The notes below the pieces were generated by a model, which saw only the letters and a list, made by a program, of their open reading frames with translations, did no database searches and was not told the DNA's origin. From Corythucha ciliata (lineage: Eukaryota > Arthropoda > Insecta > Hemiptera > Tingidae), in assembly GCA_038030265.1 (NCBI GenBank), contig CM075941.1, forward strand, positions 4,960,001 through 5,024,000: DNA of 64,000 bases, read 5' to 3'. Below are positions 31,837 to 44,382 of this stretch, piece by piece (within the stretch, counting starts at the first letter, position 1; each line of letters begins with the position of its first letter). The translations under genes and the position numbers were made by a program.

Positions 31837-32220
31837 GTAAAACTGATGATTCGAGCACTGACAATATCGCACTGACTATTCATGCTTTAGAAATGACCAA
31901 TCTGACATTTTGCGCCGTAAAAATGGCCAAACTGGCTATTCACGTCCTAAAATTAGTAATACCAACTCTACATATGTATAGCGGCCCACGAGATTCTTTA
32001 AAAGGTCCGAAACGGATGATTCATGTCCTGAAAATGCAAAATCGACCATTATCCGGCATCAAAAATGGCCAAAGTGAACCTCGTGCCCTGAAAATGTCTA
32101 AACTGACGATTCGTTCCCTAAAAATAGTAAAACTGACTATTTAAGTCCTAAAAATGGCATACTCGTAGTAGAAATTCACGGTCCAAAAATCAGGTTAATA
32201 GATCATTTGCGCCCTACAGA
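31837..32220 (+). repeat. ~31-bp degenerate repeat array, right remnant
   Basis: Ten or so diverged units share AAAATGGCCAAACTG and GACTATTCACGTCCT-like phrases in the plus orientation, as at 22160-22422. The array runs to within about 40 bp of the scaffold gap at 32257. It probably was continuous with 22160-22422 before LTR-2 and the 941-bp element inserted. Confidence 0.6.
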
Positions 32221-32256
32221 GGTTGCGCCCTACGGGTGCCGTCCCGGCCAAGCCCG

Positions 32257-32756
32257 NNNNNNNNNNNNNNNNNNNNNNNNNNNNNNNNNNNNNNNNNNNN
32301 NNNNNNNNNNNNNNNNNNNNNNNNNNNNNNNNNNNNNNNNNNNNNNNNNNNNNNNNNNNNNNNNNNNNNNNNNNNNNNNNNNNNNNNNNNNNNNNNNNNN
32401 NNNNNNNNNNNNNNNNNNNNNNNNNNNNNNNNNNNNNNNNNNNNNNNNNNNNNNNNNNNNNNNNNNNNNNNNNNNNNNNNNNNNNNNNNNNNNNNNNNNN
32501 NNNNNNNNNNNNNNNNNNNNNNNNNNNNNNNNNNNNNNNNNNNNNNNNNNNNNNNNNNNNNNNNNNNNNNNNNNNNNNNNNNNNNNNNNNNNNNNNNNNN
32601 NNNNNNNNNNNNNNNNNNNNNNNNNNNNNNNNNNNNNNNNNNNNNNNNNNNNNNNNNNNNNNNNNNNNNNNNNNNNNNNNNNNNNNNNNNNNNNNNNNNN
32701 NNNNNNNNNNNNNNNNNNNNNNNNNNNNNNNNNNNNNNNNNNNNNNNNNNNNNNNN
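32257..32756. other. Scaffold gap (500 N)
   Basis: Exactly 500 N characters: a fixed-length gap of unknown true size. Sequences on the two sides should not be assumed adjacent. Confidence 0.99.
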
Positions 32757-35439
32757 ATACCTCTAGGCCATTAAAACTCAAGTTTTCATTCTTTTTAACA
32801 TTTCATCCCCGACCCGTTTCAAAAAGAGGAAAGTGCGTGGTATTGTTCAGTGTAGAAAAGAAAAAAAAAACTCTCTCACTACCCTCCCCCACCCTTCCCA
32901 TCTTTGAAAAACAGGGAAGAGAAGAAGGTTTCCGATCCCGGTGGCTTTGGAAGATGCTCTGTTATTTATGGCCCTCGGGCTTGTAGTTGTGGGAGACAAT
33001 GCTCATTTAGAATTGTTAATAGTGTAGGTTGGCGCCGTCCTTACCTCATACACTACTGACAATTACACCTTCCCATTGTTGCTTACTTTCAGATCGGCGC
33101 ATAAATAATTGGAACGCTTGACCGACCAAAGTTTTTCCCTTCCTTGAAACTTCTCCTCATCATTTCTATTAAAGGATGCGTTTTTTTTTTACATTTTTAC
33201 TGGGCGATACTGTGGGAAATATAAGGATGCGAAGAGGGAGCATCCCTTACGTGATGAAAACAAGTGATAAATCACCCGGCATTCGTATTATTTGACTTTT
33301 TCGAACTCTTCGTCATGATTTATTGTTTAAAATAAATTGCTTCAACGAGAAAAAAATAAAAATCCAACCAACGGGCGTCTTGAAAGAAGTAGGCAAACAC
33401 GGGGAGTGTGATCTTACGGACAGAAATGCCGCGTTCTTGAAATACTTTTTTCGAGCTGGACTTCGGTTAATATACGATTGAAAAAAACTGATAAAATATA
33501 TTTTTTTTTCTAAATGATTTTTATCGACATCTTTGAATACATATTGCCTTGTTTTGTCGATGTCAATTATTCCGTGCGTCGCGATGTCATATTTGAAGCA
33601 CGCGGCAACGGTCACCGGCATTATGGACAAGAGTTGAAAAGGGTAAAAAAAAAAATGTTACACCTGCAAAACGAACAGAAGGTAATCCATAAATGGAATA
33701 TCAAAAATTCCAGTACAAAAGTATCGGACATGTCTACGATAAACAAGTGAGACGAGCGTTTAATTTAGTCGGTAAAATACAAAGAGAGTATTTCCAGCCA
33801 TTCGCGGCCCCGGTTCGATTAAATGCATGGGAAGTAAATGAAGAGAACAAAATCAGACTATTACTTTAAATAATAAATTATTTCCCACCCCGCCTTTTCA
33901 TGATGATATATCGACGAGCATATTATAACAAATATTTCAGCATTAGTACCCCTGCTTAGAGAAAATCATTTGAGACTGTTGTTTATTGCAGCTATGCGGA
34001 CACTATACCTCTCCTCCTCAGGGCAAGTAAAACTTTTTAAAGCACATTCAATTTACTTTCATGTTATTTTAAATAGAGAATTCAATCGTATATGTGGAAA
34101 TGATGTGCGGTTCACTGTAAGATTCTTCAACTTGGAAATGGGAGAAATAAATAAATAAAATAGATAAAAAAAGAAATGAAATAAACTACTACTACTCATA
34201 AATTTTTATTAGCTCAGCAGAACAGCGAGCCAGAGAATGCAAACAAAAGGATCACGGTTTTTTTTTCATTCAAATCCCACAATATTGTGTTTCGTTTTAT
34301 AGATCACCGCTGACATCCCCTTCAGAGAAAAACAAAATACACCGCAAAGTGGCCTCGTTTTGCATCGTAAAAAGAATTTTTACCTCTCTTCACTCTTCTT
34401 TACCACTCATCCTACGGCTTCAACATTAACGTGGCGCACGTACTTCGTGAAACGGAAGCGAAGGATTTCTTTTTTTTTTTTTTTTTAGCGTCTTCTTCTT
34501 CTTCTTTCAAAAAAGAAAGACGAGCACGGCATAACTTGTCACGGAGGAAATATCAATAAATAAATTTGCAACTTTCGCTCCACCCATCAAACCCCCTCTA
34601 CTCCAAGGCGAAACACCGCAAATGCCGCCCATTTGAGGTGTGTAATGATGAAAGGATGGCTGTGGTTAGTATGAGGGGGGGGGGAGACTTCTCCCCCCCC
34701 ACAGTTTCCTCCCACTAACATTCTCAGTTCTCATCATTATATAATTTTTTTTTATGGGTTCTTTAAGGAACCCGATAATTTTTGTTTTATGGCGCATTAA
34801 TTAAAGTCAGGTGAGATGTCACGATGGTGAGAGGGAGGGGATTACCTCCGACTGGGAGCCTTGAACTCTCAATTTATGTCGATCATTTTTTATTTTTTTA
34901 AAAAGAAAAAAACGTATTACCCACCCTTCGTCTTAATTATGAATTTTCAACGAATTATAGCTCCGTTACACAACGACAGTGTTCGGGGGGGATGAAAATA
35001 AATTCTAACCCCTCTTGATTTGTTTGACACAGTGTCTAATGTGGTAAGGGGAACAAGCGATAAAGATAACCGAAAGAAGAAATCGAATCGGAGAAACGAC
35101 TCCCCCCCCCCCACCAACACCACCACCACTTCCCCACCCATCCGTCTTGTTTCGACACTTCTTCCAATCGATGGAAAGACCCCACCGAAAAAGCCAGAAG
35201 CTCATAAAAACGATATAAAACTTGGCCCCAACCAAAACACCATGCAATAAACTTGTCTCAGGACCGAAAAAGAAAGAAGGCGTAAATGTCGCTATCAATT
35301 ACTTTTAAAATAGCCTCTTTCATACAGTTTTATTCTGTGTTATTAATATAAATATAGTGTAAAAAAATGATCGTCGAATCGCCACTGATCGAATGGTAAG
35401 GGCCTTAGGATTAATAGAATTCCCTGATAAATTTGTCTT
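32757..35439. other. Unassigned AT-rich sequence
   Basis: No recognisable gene or TE terminus. It holds homopolymer and simple-sequence tracts, including a T run near 34470 followed by CTT repeats (34491-34507), a G run near 34675 answered by a C run at 34693, and a C run near 35101. Possible open frames are short with no family resemblance. Confidence 0.5.
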
Positions 35440-37165
35440 GTTTCGGAGCCTCCGGCTGGCCGCATATTCCGAGCCGCGGCCTTCGAATGACCGGTGCCTA
35501 GGCCATTGCCGACCTTTAACCGGCACACCGCACCATCCGTGGCTCGGCTGCCACAGCAAGAGGCGGGTCGCTCCCCCCGGTCCCCGTCCGTTAGCCACGA
35601 CTGGTGGCCAGCCAGCCGTGCCCGAGAGAGACCACGCGGAGGTGGACGTTCTACAAGACCGGGAGAGTGGCGAAACGCCTCCGACCCGACTTACATGTAT
35701 CCTACAACGGGCATCATAGGCCCCAGCCCCCGTCCGCGCCAACCTTCTCAAACTCCCTCCGGCTCCCGACTAGAGCCGCCGGGCCCGGCGGAGGGCCCTC
35801 CACTACCCATTCCCGATGGCGCAAGTCGTCATAGAACCCGCAGCGGCGCAGCACGTGATCAGCGGTCTCGTCCTCGTCACCACAAGGGCACAAAGGAGAG
35901 TCCCGCCGCCGGAATAGCCACAACTTGGCGTTGAACGATCCATGGCCGGTGAGGATCGAGCTGGCCGCGTGTTCAGGTATGAACCACCTGGCAGCTGCCA
36001 ACCGAATCCGTACGTCGGACAAGAAGCCGAACAAACGCCTATACCAGTCGTACTGTCAGCCCAACGCCCCTGCCAGGCCTCCACCACCAAGTCATCGAGG
36101 AGGCGAATAAGTGCCCCCGACAATCACCCGCCCGACACCAAAAGTGCAAGACGGGCCCAACGAGTTGGAGATGGCCCGGCGCCTGTGCACTCAGGCGTCC
36201 AGCAGGAGATCAGCCGGAGGCATCCCCGCCACGACCTGAAGGGCGTCTGCGCTGACAGTCCTGTACGCCACGACTACCCGGATCAATGCCTGCCGCTGCA
36301 GGCTGACGACTCTCGCTCTCTGCGCCTTGGAGGGGCGGTGCCACCACCAGGTCGCCCCGTACAAAAGACCGACCCCACGTAGCGTACCCGGCAGCGGAAA
36401 TCCGACCCCCACGTATTTCCCGCCGTAGCCCTAAAAAGAGCGACCATTTTTTCAAGTTTGCCCGCAACTACGTCCAGCTGCGGGCTTGCCCCCCTATGGC
36501 GAGCAATCTGCACGCCAAGGTACCTCCCCACGAGAGCCCCCGTCAGGCTCACTCCCTGGTATGGTACAACCAAGGAGCTGCCTCGTGGCAGTCTACCCCG
36601 CATGATGACCACCTGGGTCTTTTGCAACGCATGAGCAAGCCTTGCATCCCCGCACCACCCATCGACGACCCCCAGGATTCGAGTGACCTCCCGGCTGAGC
36701 CCCTCCAGCGAGCTGGCCGAGACGACGACGGCGAGGTCGTCGACATACGCCACCGCCCCCACACATTTCCCCTCGAGGAGCCGCATAAGACCCACAAAAA
36801 GGAGGTTCCATAGAGCAGCCGAGAGCACCGAGCCCTGGGGACACCCCCTGTGTTACCGGGGACTCCGCTATGGCTTTCGCCATAGCGGAGCCTCACTGTT
36901 CTCGACGTGAAGTACGAGGCCACTACCCGAAATATGTCCCAAGGAACACCGGACTCGCGCAATGCCGCCAGGACAAGCGGCCACCACGCGGAGTCGAAGG
37001 CACCCTGAACGTCCAAAAACACCGCCGCCGAATACCTATACCGGGAGGAGTCGACCAAGGCCTTTAGGGCGTCTAAGGCCGCCTCAGTCGAACCCCCCGC
37101 CCCCGGATCGCCCCAAACTGGCGCTCATGAAGCTCCCCCTCTATCCTGGGTTCTGGGGCCACTAT
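35440..37165 (-). pseudogene. R1-like LINE remnant, 5'-truncated, GC-rich
   Basis: On the minus strand, RT fragments appear in order across frames. First comes HERQFG at the truncated 5' edge, then VFLDVQGAFDSAWW (palm motif A), CPQGSVLSAALWNLL and AYVDDLAVVVSA (active site YVDD). Thumb sequence is spread over 36.2-36.8 kb. A C-terminal zinc knuckle CPCGDEDETADHVLRRC lies at 35714-36034 in a region corresponding to the ORF2 tail. Frameshifts separate all pieces. Base composition is clearly GC-richer than both flanks. The RT motif style points to the R1 clade, but there is no rDNA here, so this would be an ectopic or non-site-specific member. Confidence 0.78.
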
Positions 37166-38109
37166 TATATGAAAGATCCCCAAAACCTCGAAATTATGGT
37201 GGTAATAAAGGGCAGAAATCGGCAATTTCATGAGGGAAAACTTCAACTCATGGAAAAAATTGAGACAAATTGGTAACATGGGATTGAAACACTACTTCGC
37301 GGCTAAAATTGAGGAAAATCACCAATTCGCGGATAAAGTATAGAGGAAAAGAACTGTAATTCACGGCTAGAATTTAAAAAAAAAAAAATTTCGGCTAGTT
37401 TTACAGTTTTGAAATATTCATAAATCAAACGCGGTTCTCAAGTCGCTTTTTCTCGTCCATCCATCCCCCAGACGCGCCCCTTAGGACACGGCGCCCCCGG
37501 GCGGTCGCCCGGCTCACTACCCCCCACCCACCATTAAAGCCGTCACTGTCGAGTGTCGAGGGCCTTAGTTTATGCCAAATTACAAGTTTTAGGGAGTTTT
37601 TCGTGGCGGCGGACTTAACAGACTGTAGCCGGCTTCAACAGAGCCCGCGGAGATTGACGAATATCCAGGAACATGGGAAGTTCGACGGCCGAGACTATAC
37701 GTGGCAATGCGACTTTTGGGATCTTAACTCTTTCGAAAATGCAAATTTAGGCTCTTAATTGTTGATTTGAGCAAAACTGTTAATTTTTGTTGGACTTCTT
37801 GGGCGAGGAGGGGGGGGGGGGCAAAACTCATGCTAGACGACCTCATCAGCGCAAAGCCTGGACAAACTCTTACGGAATTGGAAGTTTCCTACCTGAATAT
37901 CCACGAGATGGACATTTTTCAGCCTTAATTTCAGCGACATTGCCAGTTTAGGGTGCCCCCCTGGGGAGGCGCAAGCGATTTCCAGGGGGGGGGGCATGAA
38001 CTTGTCTCCATAACCTTAAGGTTGAGACCAACCATACAAGTATCGCAAACTTCAGGAACGTCACGTTTTTGTTTCATTACGCTGCCCTTGAGTCCTTCAA
38101 CCCATACTC
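37166..38109. other. Unassigned sequence with hAT-like ends and diverged repeat phrases
   Basis: At 37170-37400 the phrases AATTCGCGGCTAAAATTGAG and CTCATGGAAAA recur loosely. G tracts at 37808-37820 and 37983-37995, the latter preceded by GAGGCGCAAGCGATTTCC, resemble hAT termini, but no partner ends or target duplications were found. No gene. Confidence 0.4.
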
Positions 38110-40345
38110 AACTGTAGTTGAGGATTTGCAGTGGTTGGGACTTCTTTCTGTTTGGAGCTTTTACTGTGGTTTGGAGCTTAGCAGTGGTTGGACCTTTGCT
38201 GTGGTTGAGACCTTCGCTGTGGTTAGACCTTTGCTGTGGTTGGACCTTTACAGAGATTTGAGCTGGGCAGTGGTTGGACTTTTGCAGTGGTTGGACCTTG
38301 GCTGTGGTTGGGCCTTTGCTGTGGTTGAGACCTTTGCTGTGGTTACGCCTTTGCTGTGGTTGGACCTTTGCTGTGGTTGAGACCTTTGCCGTGGTTGGGA
38401 TCTTTGCTGTGGTTTGACCCCGACTGTGATTGGACCCTGGCTGTGGTTGGACCTTTGCTGTGGTTGAGACCTTTGCTGTGGTTACGCCTTTGCTGTGGTT
38501 GGACCTTTGCTGTGGTTGAGACCTTTGCCTTGGTTGGGACCTTTGCTGTGGTTGGACCTTGACTGTGGTTTGACCTTGGCTGTGGTTGGACCTTTGCTGT
38601 GGTTGAGACCTTTGCTGTGGTTACGCCTTTGCTGTGGTTGGACCTTTGCTGTGGTTGAAACCTTTGCAGTGGTTACGCCTTTGCTGTGGTTGGACCTTTG
38701 CTGTGGTTGAGACCTATGCAGTGGTTACGCCTTTGCTGTGGTTGGACCTTTGCTGTGTTTAGACTTTTGCTGTGGTTGGACCTTTGCTGTGGTTGAGACC
38801 TTTGCCGTGGTTGGGACCTTTGCTGTGGTTGGACCTTGACTGTGGTTGGACCTTGGCTGTGGTTGGACCTTTGCTGTGGTTGAGACCTTTGCTGTGGTTG
38901 AGACCTTTGCCGTAGTTGGGACCTTTGCTGTAGTTGGACCTTGACTGTGGTTGGACCTTGGCTGTGGTTGGACCTTGGCTGTGGTTGGACCTTTGCTGTG
39001 GTTGAAACCTTTGCAGTGGTTACGCCTTTGCTGTGGTTGGACCTTTGCTGTGGTTACGCCTTTGCTGTGGTTGGACCTTTGCTGTGGTTGAGACCTTTGC
39101 CGTGGTTGGGACCTTTGCTGTGGTTGGACCTCGACTGTGGTTGGACCTTGGCTGTGGTTGGACCTTTGCTGTGTTGACCTTGGACCTTTGCTGTGGTTGG
39201 ACCTCGACTGTGGTTGGACCTTGGCTGTGGTTGGACCTTTGCTGTAGTTGAGACCTTTGCTGTGGTTACGCCTTTGCTGTGGTTGGACCTTTGCTGTGGT
39301 TGAAACCTTTGCAGTGGTTACGCCTTTGCTGTGGTTGGACCTTTGCTGTGGTTGAGACCTATGCAGTGGTTACGCCTTTGCTGTGGTTGGACCTTTGCTG
39401 TGTTTAGACTTTTGCTGTGGTTGGACCTTTGCTGTGGTTGAGACCTTTGCCGTGGTTGGGACCTTTGCTGTAGTTGGACCTTGACTGTGGTTGGACCTTG
39501 GCTGTGGTTGGACCTTGGCTGTGGTTGAAACCTTTGCAGTGGTTACGCCTTTGCTGTGGTTGGACCTTTGCTGTGGTAACGCCTTTGCTGTGGTTGGACC
39601 CTTACTGTGGTTGAGACCTTTACTGTGGTTGAGACCTTTACTGTGGTTGAGACCTTTGCCGTGGTTGGGACCTTTGCTGTGGTTGGACCTTGGCTGTGGT
39701 TGGACCTTTGCTGTGGTTGAAACCTTTGCAGTGGTTACGCCTTTGCTGTGGTTGGACCTTTGCTGTGGTTGAAACCTTTGCAGTGGTTACGCCTTTGCTG
39801 TGGTTGGACCTTTGCCGTGGTTGAAACCATTGCAGTGGGTACGCCTTTGCAGTGGTTGGACCTTGGCTGTGGTTGGACCTTTGCTGTGGTTGAGACCTTT
39901 GCAGTGGTTGAGACCTTTGCAGTGGTTGAGACCTTGAGTGTGGTTGGACCTTTGCTGTGGTTGGACCTTGGCTGTGGTTGGACCTTTGCTGTGGTTAGAC
40001 CTTGGCTGTGGTTGGACCTTTGCTGAGATTTGAGCTTGGCTGTGGTTGGACCTTTGCAGTGGTTGGACCTTGGCTGTGGTTGGACCTTTGTAGTGGTTGG
40101 ACCTTTGCTGTGTTTAGACTTTTGCTGTAGTTGGACCTTTGCTGTGGTTAGAACTTCGCTGTGTTTAGAACTTCGCTGTGGTTAGACCTTTGCTGAGATT
40201 TGAGTTTGGCTGTGGTTTGACCTTAGCTGTGGTTGGACCTTTGCTGTGGTTGAAACCTTTGCAGTGGTTACGCCTTTGCTGTGGTTGGACCTTTGCTGCG
40301 GTTTGATCTTGGCTGTGGTTGGACCTTTGGAGTGGTTAGAAGGCG
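38110..40345 (+). repeat. ~17-bp minisatellite with higher-order structure
   Basis: More than 110 tandem copies are close to GACCTTTGCTGTGGTTG. Variants include GAGACC (18-bp unit), ACGCCTTTG, GACCTTGAC and GACCTTGGC forms. The block around 38640-38950 recurs about 645 bp later, indicating duplication of long segments. Since 17 is not a multiple of 3, all plus frames stay open for long stretches giving WL/GCGW-rich peptides; these are a by-product, not genes. A decayed tail continues to about 40575. Confidence 0.93.
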
Positions 40346-43300
40346 GTGATTGGAGATTTTCAGATTTTGGACCTTTGCATTAGTTGGTCCTTTGTTGTGG
40401 TTGATCCTTCATTGTGCTTGAGACGTCGCCGTCGTTTGAGTTCCTACTGTAATTACAGCTTCGGTGAGGTTGAACCATGGCTCTGGTTGGGCCTTATGGG
40501 ATCATTGTACTGTGTTGGGGGCCTTCTTAGAGGTTTTGGAGTTTGTCTGCGATTAGAGCTTTACTGTGGTTTTATATAAAAGCCTTTCGAGAAAGAAGCG
40601 AGGGTGGCACTGGGCCTTGCATTGGGCCGGGATATCTCTCCAAGGTCCTGGTATTTGGATCCTGATAAAAATGCACCAAAGGAGGCTGTCATTGCCGTTA
40701 AAAGTGGTCATAAATGAGCGTTTGGCCTTGCCATTTCGGTCAATTTTCTCTATTCCAAGGCGGTCAACCCTGGTACTCGGGCGTGAAGGCTCTTCGTTGC
40801 GCACTTACGAGTTTTCGATACGTGACCACTACCTTTATATGTTATAAAAAGTGTGCAAGTGGCCAAAAACGGGAGAGTCCCTTCGTGGTTTGACCAAAAT
40901 CTCTTTAGGTCTTTAACATGTCCGTTTAAAAAGACAAAAAACAATACAATGCTATTTAGGGGGTGGGGTGCAACAAATTTTCATGGCGTGACCGTGAAAA
41001 GATTGAGAAGCACTGCCCTATTATAGTGGCATCCATACGTTTATCAAATTATTGTAATTTGGAGGAGTCTAGCCCAGAATTTTTTCGTTTAAATCAATCG
41101 ACACTACAGGAGAGTCGAAAATTCCCTTTTTTTTTTCTCATACCTATAACCGAAAAAAAAAGCCTGGTGATGAGTTGATGGTGCGGAGCGGGGTAAACTT
41201 CGTACACTTATCCAAGATCGCATTAAATCTCGCTTCTTTCGGCTCTAATTAAGGCGCCTAAATGATGATCCTGTTCGGAAACGAGTAGACGATACATAAT
41301 TGCATTCCAGAAGCCGCGAGAGCCAGTCTTAGAACATAAATTTTGTCGCAACTCGCTTAATACAAATAAATTATTAATTAATTACGCGAAAATTTGCTTT
41401 ACAAAAAGAAAAAAAAAAGAGGTTGGGCAATTCCGCATCCTGTGAGGGGGGGGGGGTCAATTTTTAAACGCTTGCAGCATCGTGTTATAAATGCAAATAG
41501 CCAAATATAAAACTGAAACGATTTGAATGAATTAGCGATTTTTACGACGTCGATTAAGGGATTTGGCGTTAAACTGATAAACAAGATCTTTTAATTTAGA
41601 ATCAAAAACAAGTTTGGTGACAATAGGAAGAAGGTGCTAATAAAAACAGAAAGCGTCGTCGATGAAAGAACGAGTCAGAACCGAGGGGAAAAAATTATAG
41701 GTGAGACGAGTCTGTTGCGGCGGCGGGGAGGGGGGTGCCAGACGTGTCACTTGATCGAAACGAATCCTCCCTTTATCCGAACAATTGTTTAATTAAGGAT
41801 GACTTCGTATTTATTTTTTGTGTGTGTGTGTGTGTGTGATTGCGTCGGTGGATGAAAAGTTTTTATTGGTTGTTGATATTCTCGCAGCGTTTGAATCAAC
41901 GCTTTTTCTACTCCTCCTTTTTCAACACCCCCCTCCCTGTCTTATCTCCTGTTTTTTTTTTCCAATGTCGTCTTAAGGGGGAATAAACTCGAACCATTTT
42001 AGGAATATCCTTGATAGACCATCTCTTGTTATAAGCGGCATTCCACTGGGTAACATACCAGTACGAGCTCTAAAAGTAGCAAACAATGTTTACGCCGTCC
42101 GATCTGAAGGAGTTGTTTTTCGTGCTCCAGGACGGTGACGATGGATGGTTATTGGTGGAGGGGGGGGGGTGAAATTCATGGAAAACAGTGGCGGATGGCG
42201 AATCTCCCTTCCCCTTGGTCTTCTTTCTTAAACAGCCTTTGTGGCTTCTGGTTTTTGCTGATGACTACTGCCAACTGTTTGATTAATTAAAAGGGGGGGA
42301 AAAAAATGAGGAAAAAAACTCAAGCTTGAAAAAGACTGTCAGTTCTATCCATTTTAGGCTCAAAAGGATACGCTCATTATTTACTGATGCACTGTTAATT
42401 TTGAGCTTGTTAAACTCGTATATCCAAAGATGATCATGCAGATGACGAGCGCATACATTCACAACTGCGCTCTCTTGAGCGCCCAAAATTCACCAAATGG
42501 AACCACCTGCACAGCAAGTCTTTCAGCACTCCATTCCCCCTCCCCACCCTCCATTAATGAAACATTCGTTTTATAACATGTTCCAAGTTTAGATATGTAA
42601 AGGTATGCGCCTCGAAGAGGGACATTAGAAAAAAAAAAGGTAGACTGAGTGTGGGGAAGGGGTGAAAGGGAAGGAAAGATCGTCTTTGAACTGTACATGT
42701 AACAACGCGCGTGCGAAGCACTACCATACTTTGCGTTCTTCGAGTATTTCTATCAAACGAGACAGAAAGAAGGCTGTAAACAACGCAAATTGCTTCCCTT
42801 CGCGTCCGACCCCACAAACTATGCTCGGTGTGTTTGTGTAACAGGCTTTCTCGTAACTATTGTTCGACACGGGTCTTCTCATGTACAGATTTTTTTTTTT
42901 TTTTACTTATTTAATACTGAAAAAATCAAAGGAAAGGTGCGTTCCTTGCGTTTGTTTACCCAAGTCCTATTACCGTGTACAGACATGTTTAAACCCATCA
43001 AATGAAACGACCTTTTTTTATAGTTTAATTTCATAAAATCACCACTCATTCTTAACCAGGAAAGCTATTGCAGATACCGGAGGGTGAGTTTCAATTATTG
43101 CTCACCCGGGCGGGCTCCCGGGTTGCTACTGGGACTGGGAGTGCAATGAAACGAAGGAAAAATTGAGCCTCCAACGAGCAAAAAACAGTACACAGCCGGT
43201 TATGAGAAAAGTCCTGACTATACTGCCTTCTATTACACGTTTCGAACGATTCAGAAGCTCAGTTTGAACACTTCGTTCCCAACCTTCTCTTCCACTTCAA

Positions 43301-44229
43301 TGATCTACGACTGACTGGCTAGGATGCAGCATCGAGATAATGAGAGTCATTAGAAAACTCAACGTATAACACACACGGGGGGGTTTTTTTTTCTCTAGTG
43401 GGCGTCCTTTTATCTCCCTCTCCAGGTTTTTTTAATACCTGCGGTCGTAAAAATTAATACCGAGCATTTCTTATTACATTATCCTCCTTCCCCTCCCCAC
43501 TCAACCACCCTTAAGAGCATAATTATTGAAAAATATAAAAAAAAATGATTGTAAAACTAGTTCTCCTGGAAACAACACCCTAGGCGGTATACGAGTACAT
43601 AAAAATTAAAATTAGACTAACGACATCTATCCCCTTTCTCCCTAGCAAAAGAATGAATCTGAAGAATTCCCTTTGAAAACGCTTGTACATGAGCCCGCCA
43701 AGAGGAGAGAGAGAGAGAGAGAGAGAGTGAAAAAGAAGGCGAGATATGAGCCAGTTTTATATTACGTCTCATATAGGATTTCCTTGGGTAATGGCACAAC
43801 CAACGCGAGCATTCCATTTTGTTTTAAGTACTTAAGTATGTACAGTTTCATAAATGACCGCGCGTGTCTTAACGACATTTCATTTTTTTTTTTTTTTTTT
43901 TTTCCTGCTTCTTCAACTGGAGCTTTATGATTCCCCTTTTCTAATTTCAAAGGGGGGGAGCGCCACCTGCTTTAATGTGAATGCTTGAAAGGATAAAAAT
44001 TACGCTCGGGGTTCATTCATTTTATTCCATTAGTTAAGAAGGGATTAGAGGCGAGATGCCAGGGGAATTATTCGGAATGATGGAAGGACCTTTAGGAGGA
44101 AGAAACGACGAGAGATTCTGGGCTTGTATAACTGTGAACTAGGTATAATTTTCGTATTTTTCCAAGCTGGCAAGACATTCCTTTGATGTAACATTGTACG
44201 GCCGTTTGAGAAATTTTCATTTAGTGCAG
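40346..44229. other. Unassigned sequence with simple repeats and one hAT-like terminus
   Basis: The first 230 bp are a decayed minisatellite tail. Around 40955-41017 the strand ends AAAGATTGAGAAGCACTG, whose inverse CAGTGCTTCTCAATC is a common hAT (Charlie-like) terminus; its partner was not found. Simple repeats are (TG)n at 41819-41840 and (GA)n at 43704-43728, with a T run near 43882. CAGTGGCGGATGGC at about 42188 also resembles a hAT start. No coding region is recognised. Confidence 0.5.
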
Positions 44230-44233
44230 GAGT

Positions 44234-44344
44234 TGTAATGATCCCATATTTCCAACTGAAGCAACAATATGATTTTAAAGTGAAATTTTAATAAAAGGTT
44301 AGATTTTGGAGTTTGAATAAAGAAAGTATTTTGGTATCAATACA
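44234..44344 (+). repeat. LTR-5 5' LTR (111 bp)
   Basis: It starts TGTAATGATCCC and ends GTATCAATACA. A primer-binding candidate TTGGCGCAGTCGGC follows at about 44347. The copy at 59058-59168 differs by one substitution (GG versus CG in the GATTTT-GAGTTTG context). Confidence 0.92.
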
Positions 44345-44382
44345 TTTTGGCGCAGTCGGCAAATAACATCGCTTGTTCCTGG

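Noticed and set aside
32207..32986. Open frames crossing the N stretch
   Set aside because: They consist of undefined residues from the 500-N gap and have no support.
35005..35298. Possible small Gly/Val-rich protein
   Set aside because: It is read from a C-run/CACCAC low-complexity stretch; no homology or codon pattern.
35440..37165. Bacterial contamination suggested by high GC
   Set aside because: Translated fragments are R1-type LINE RT and zinc knuckle, a eukaryotic retrotransposon.
38069..40026. Long open frames rich in WL and GCGW repeats
   Set aside because: They arise from the 17-bp minisatellite, which keeps all plus frames open; no start context, domain or unit length fits a protein.
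40553..40847. Overlapping open frames on both strands near the minisatellite tail
   Set aside because: Short, no family match, and next to a hAT-like terminus; more likely decayed transposon sequence.
43673..43930. Arg/Glu-rich open frame
   Set aside because: Produced by the (GA)n repeat at 43704-43728 and a T run; no recognisable domain.
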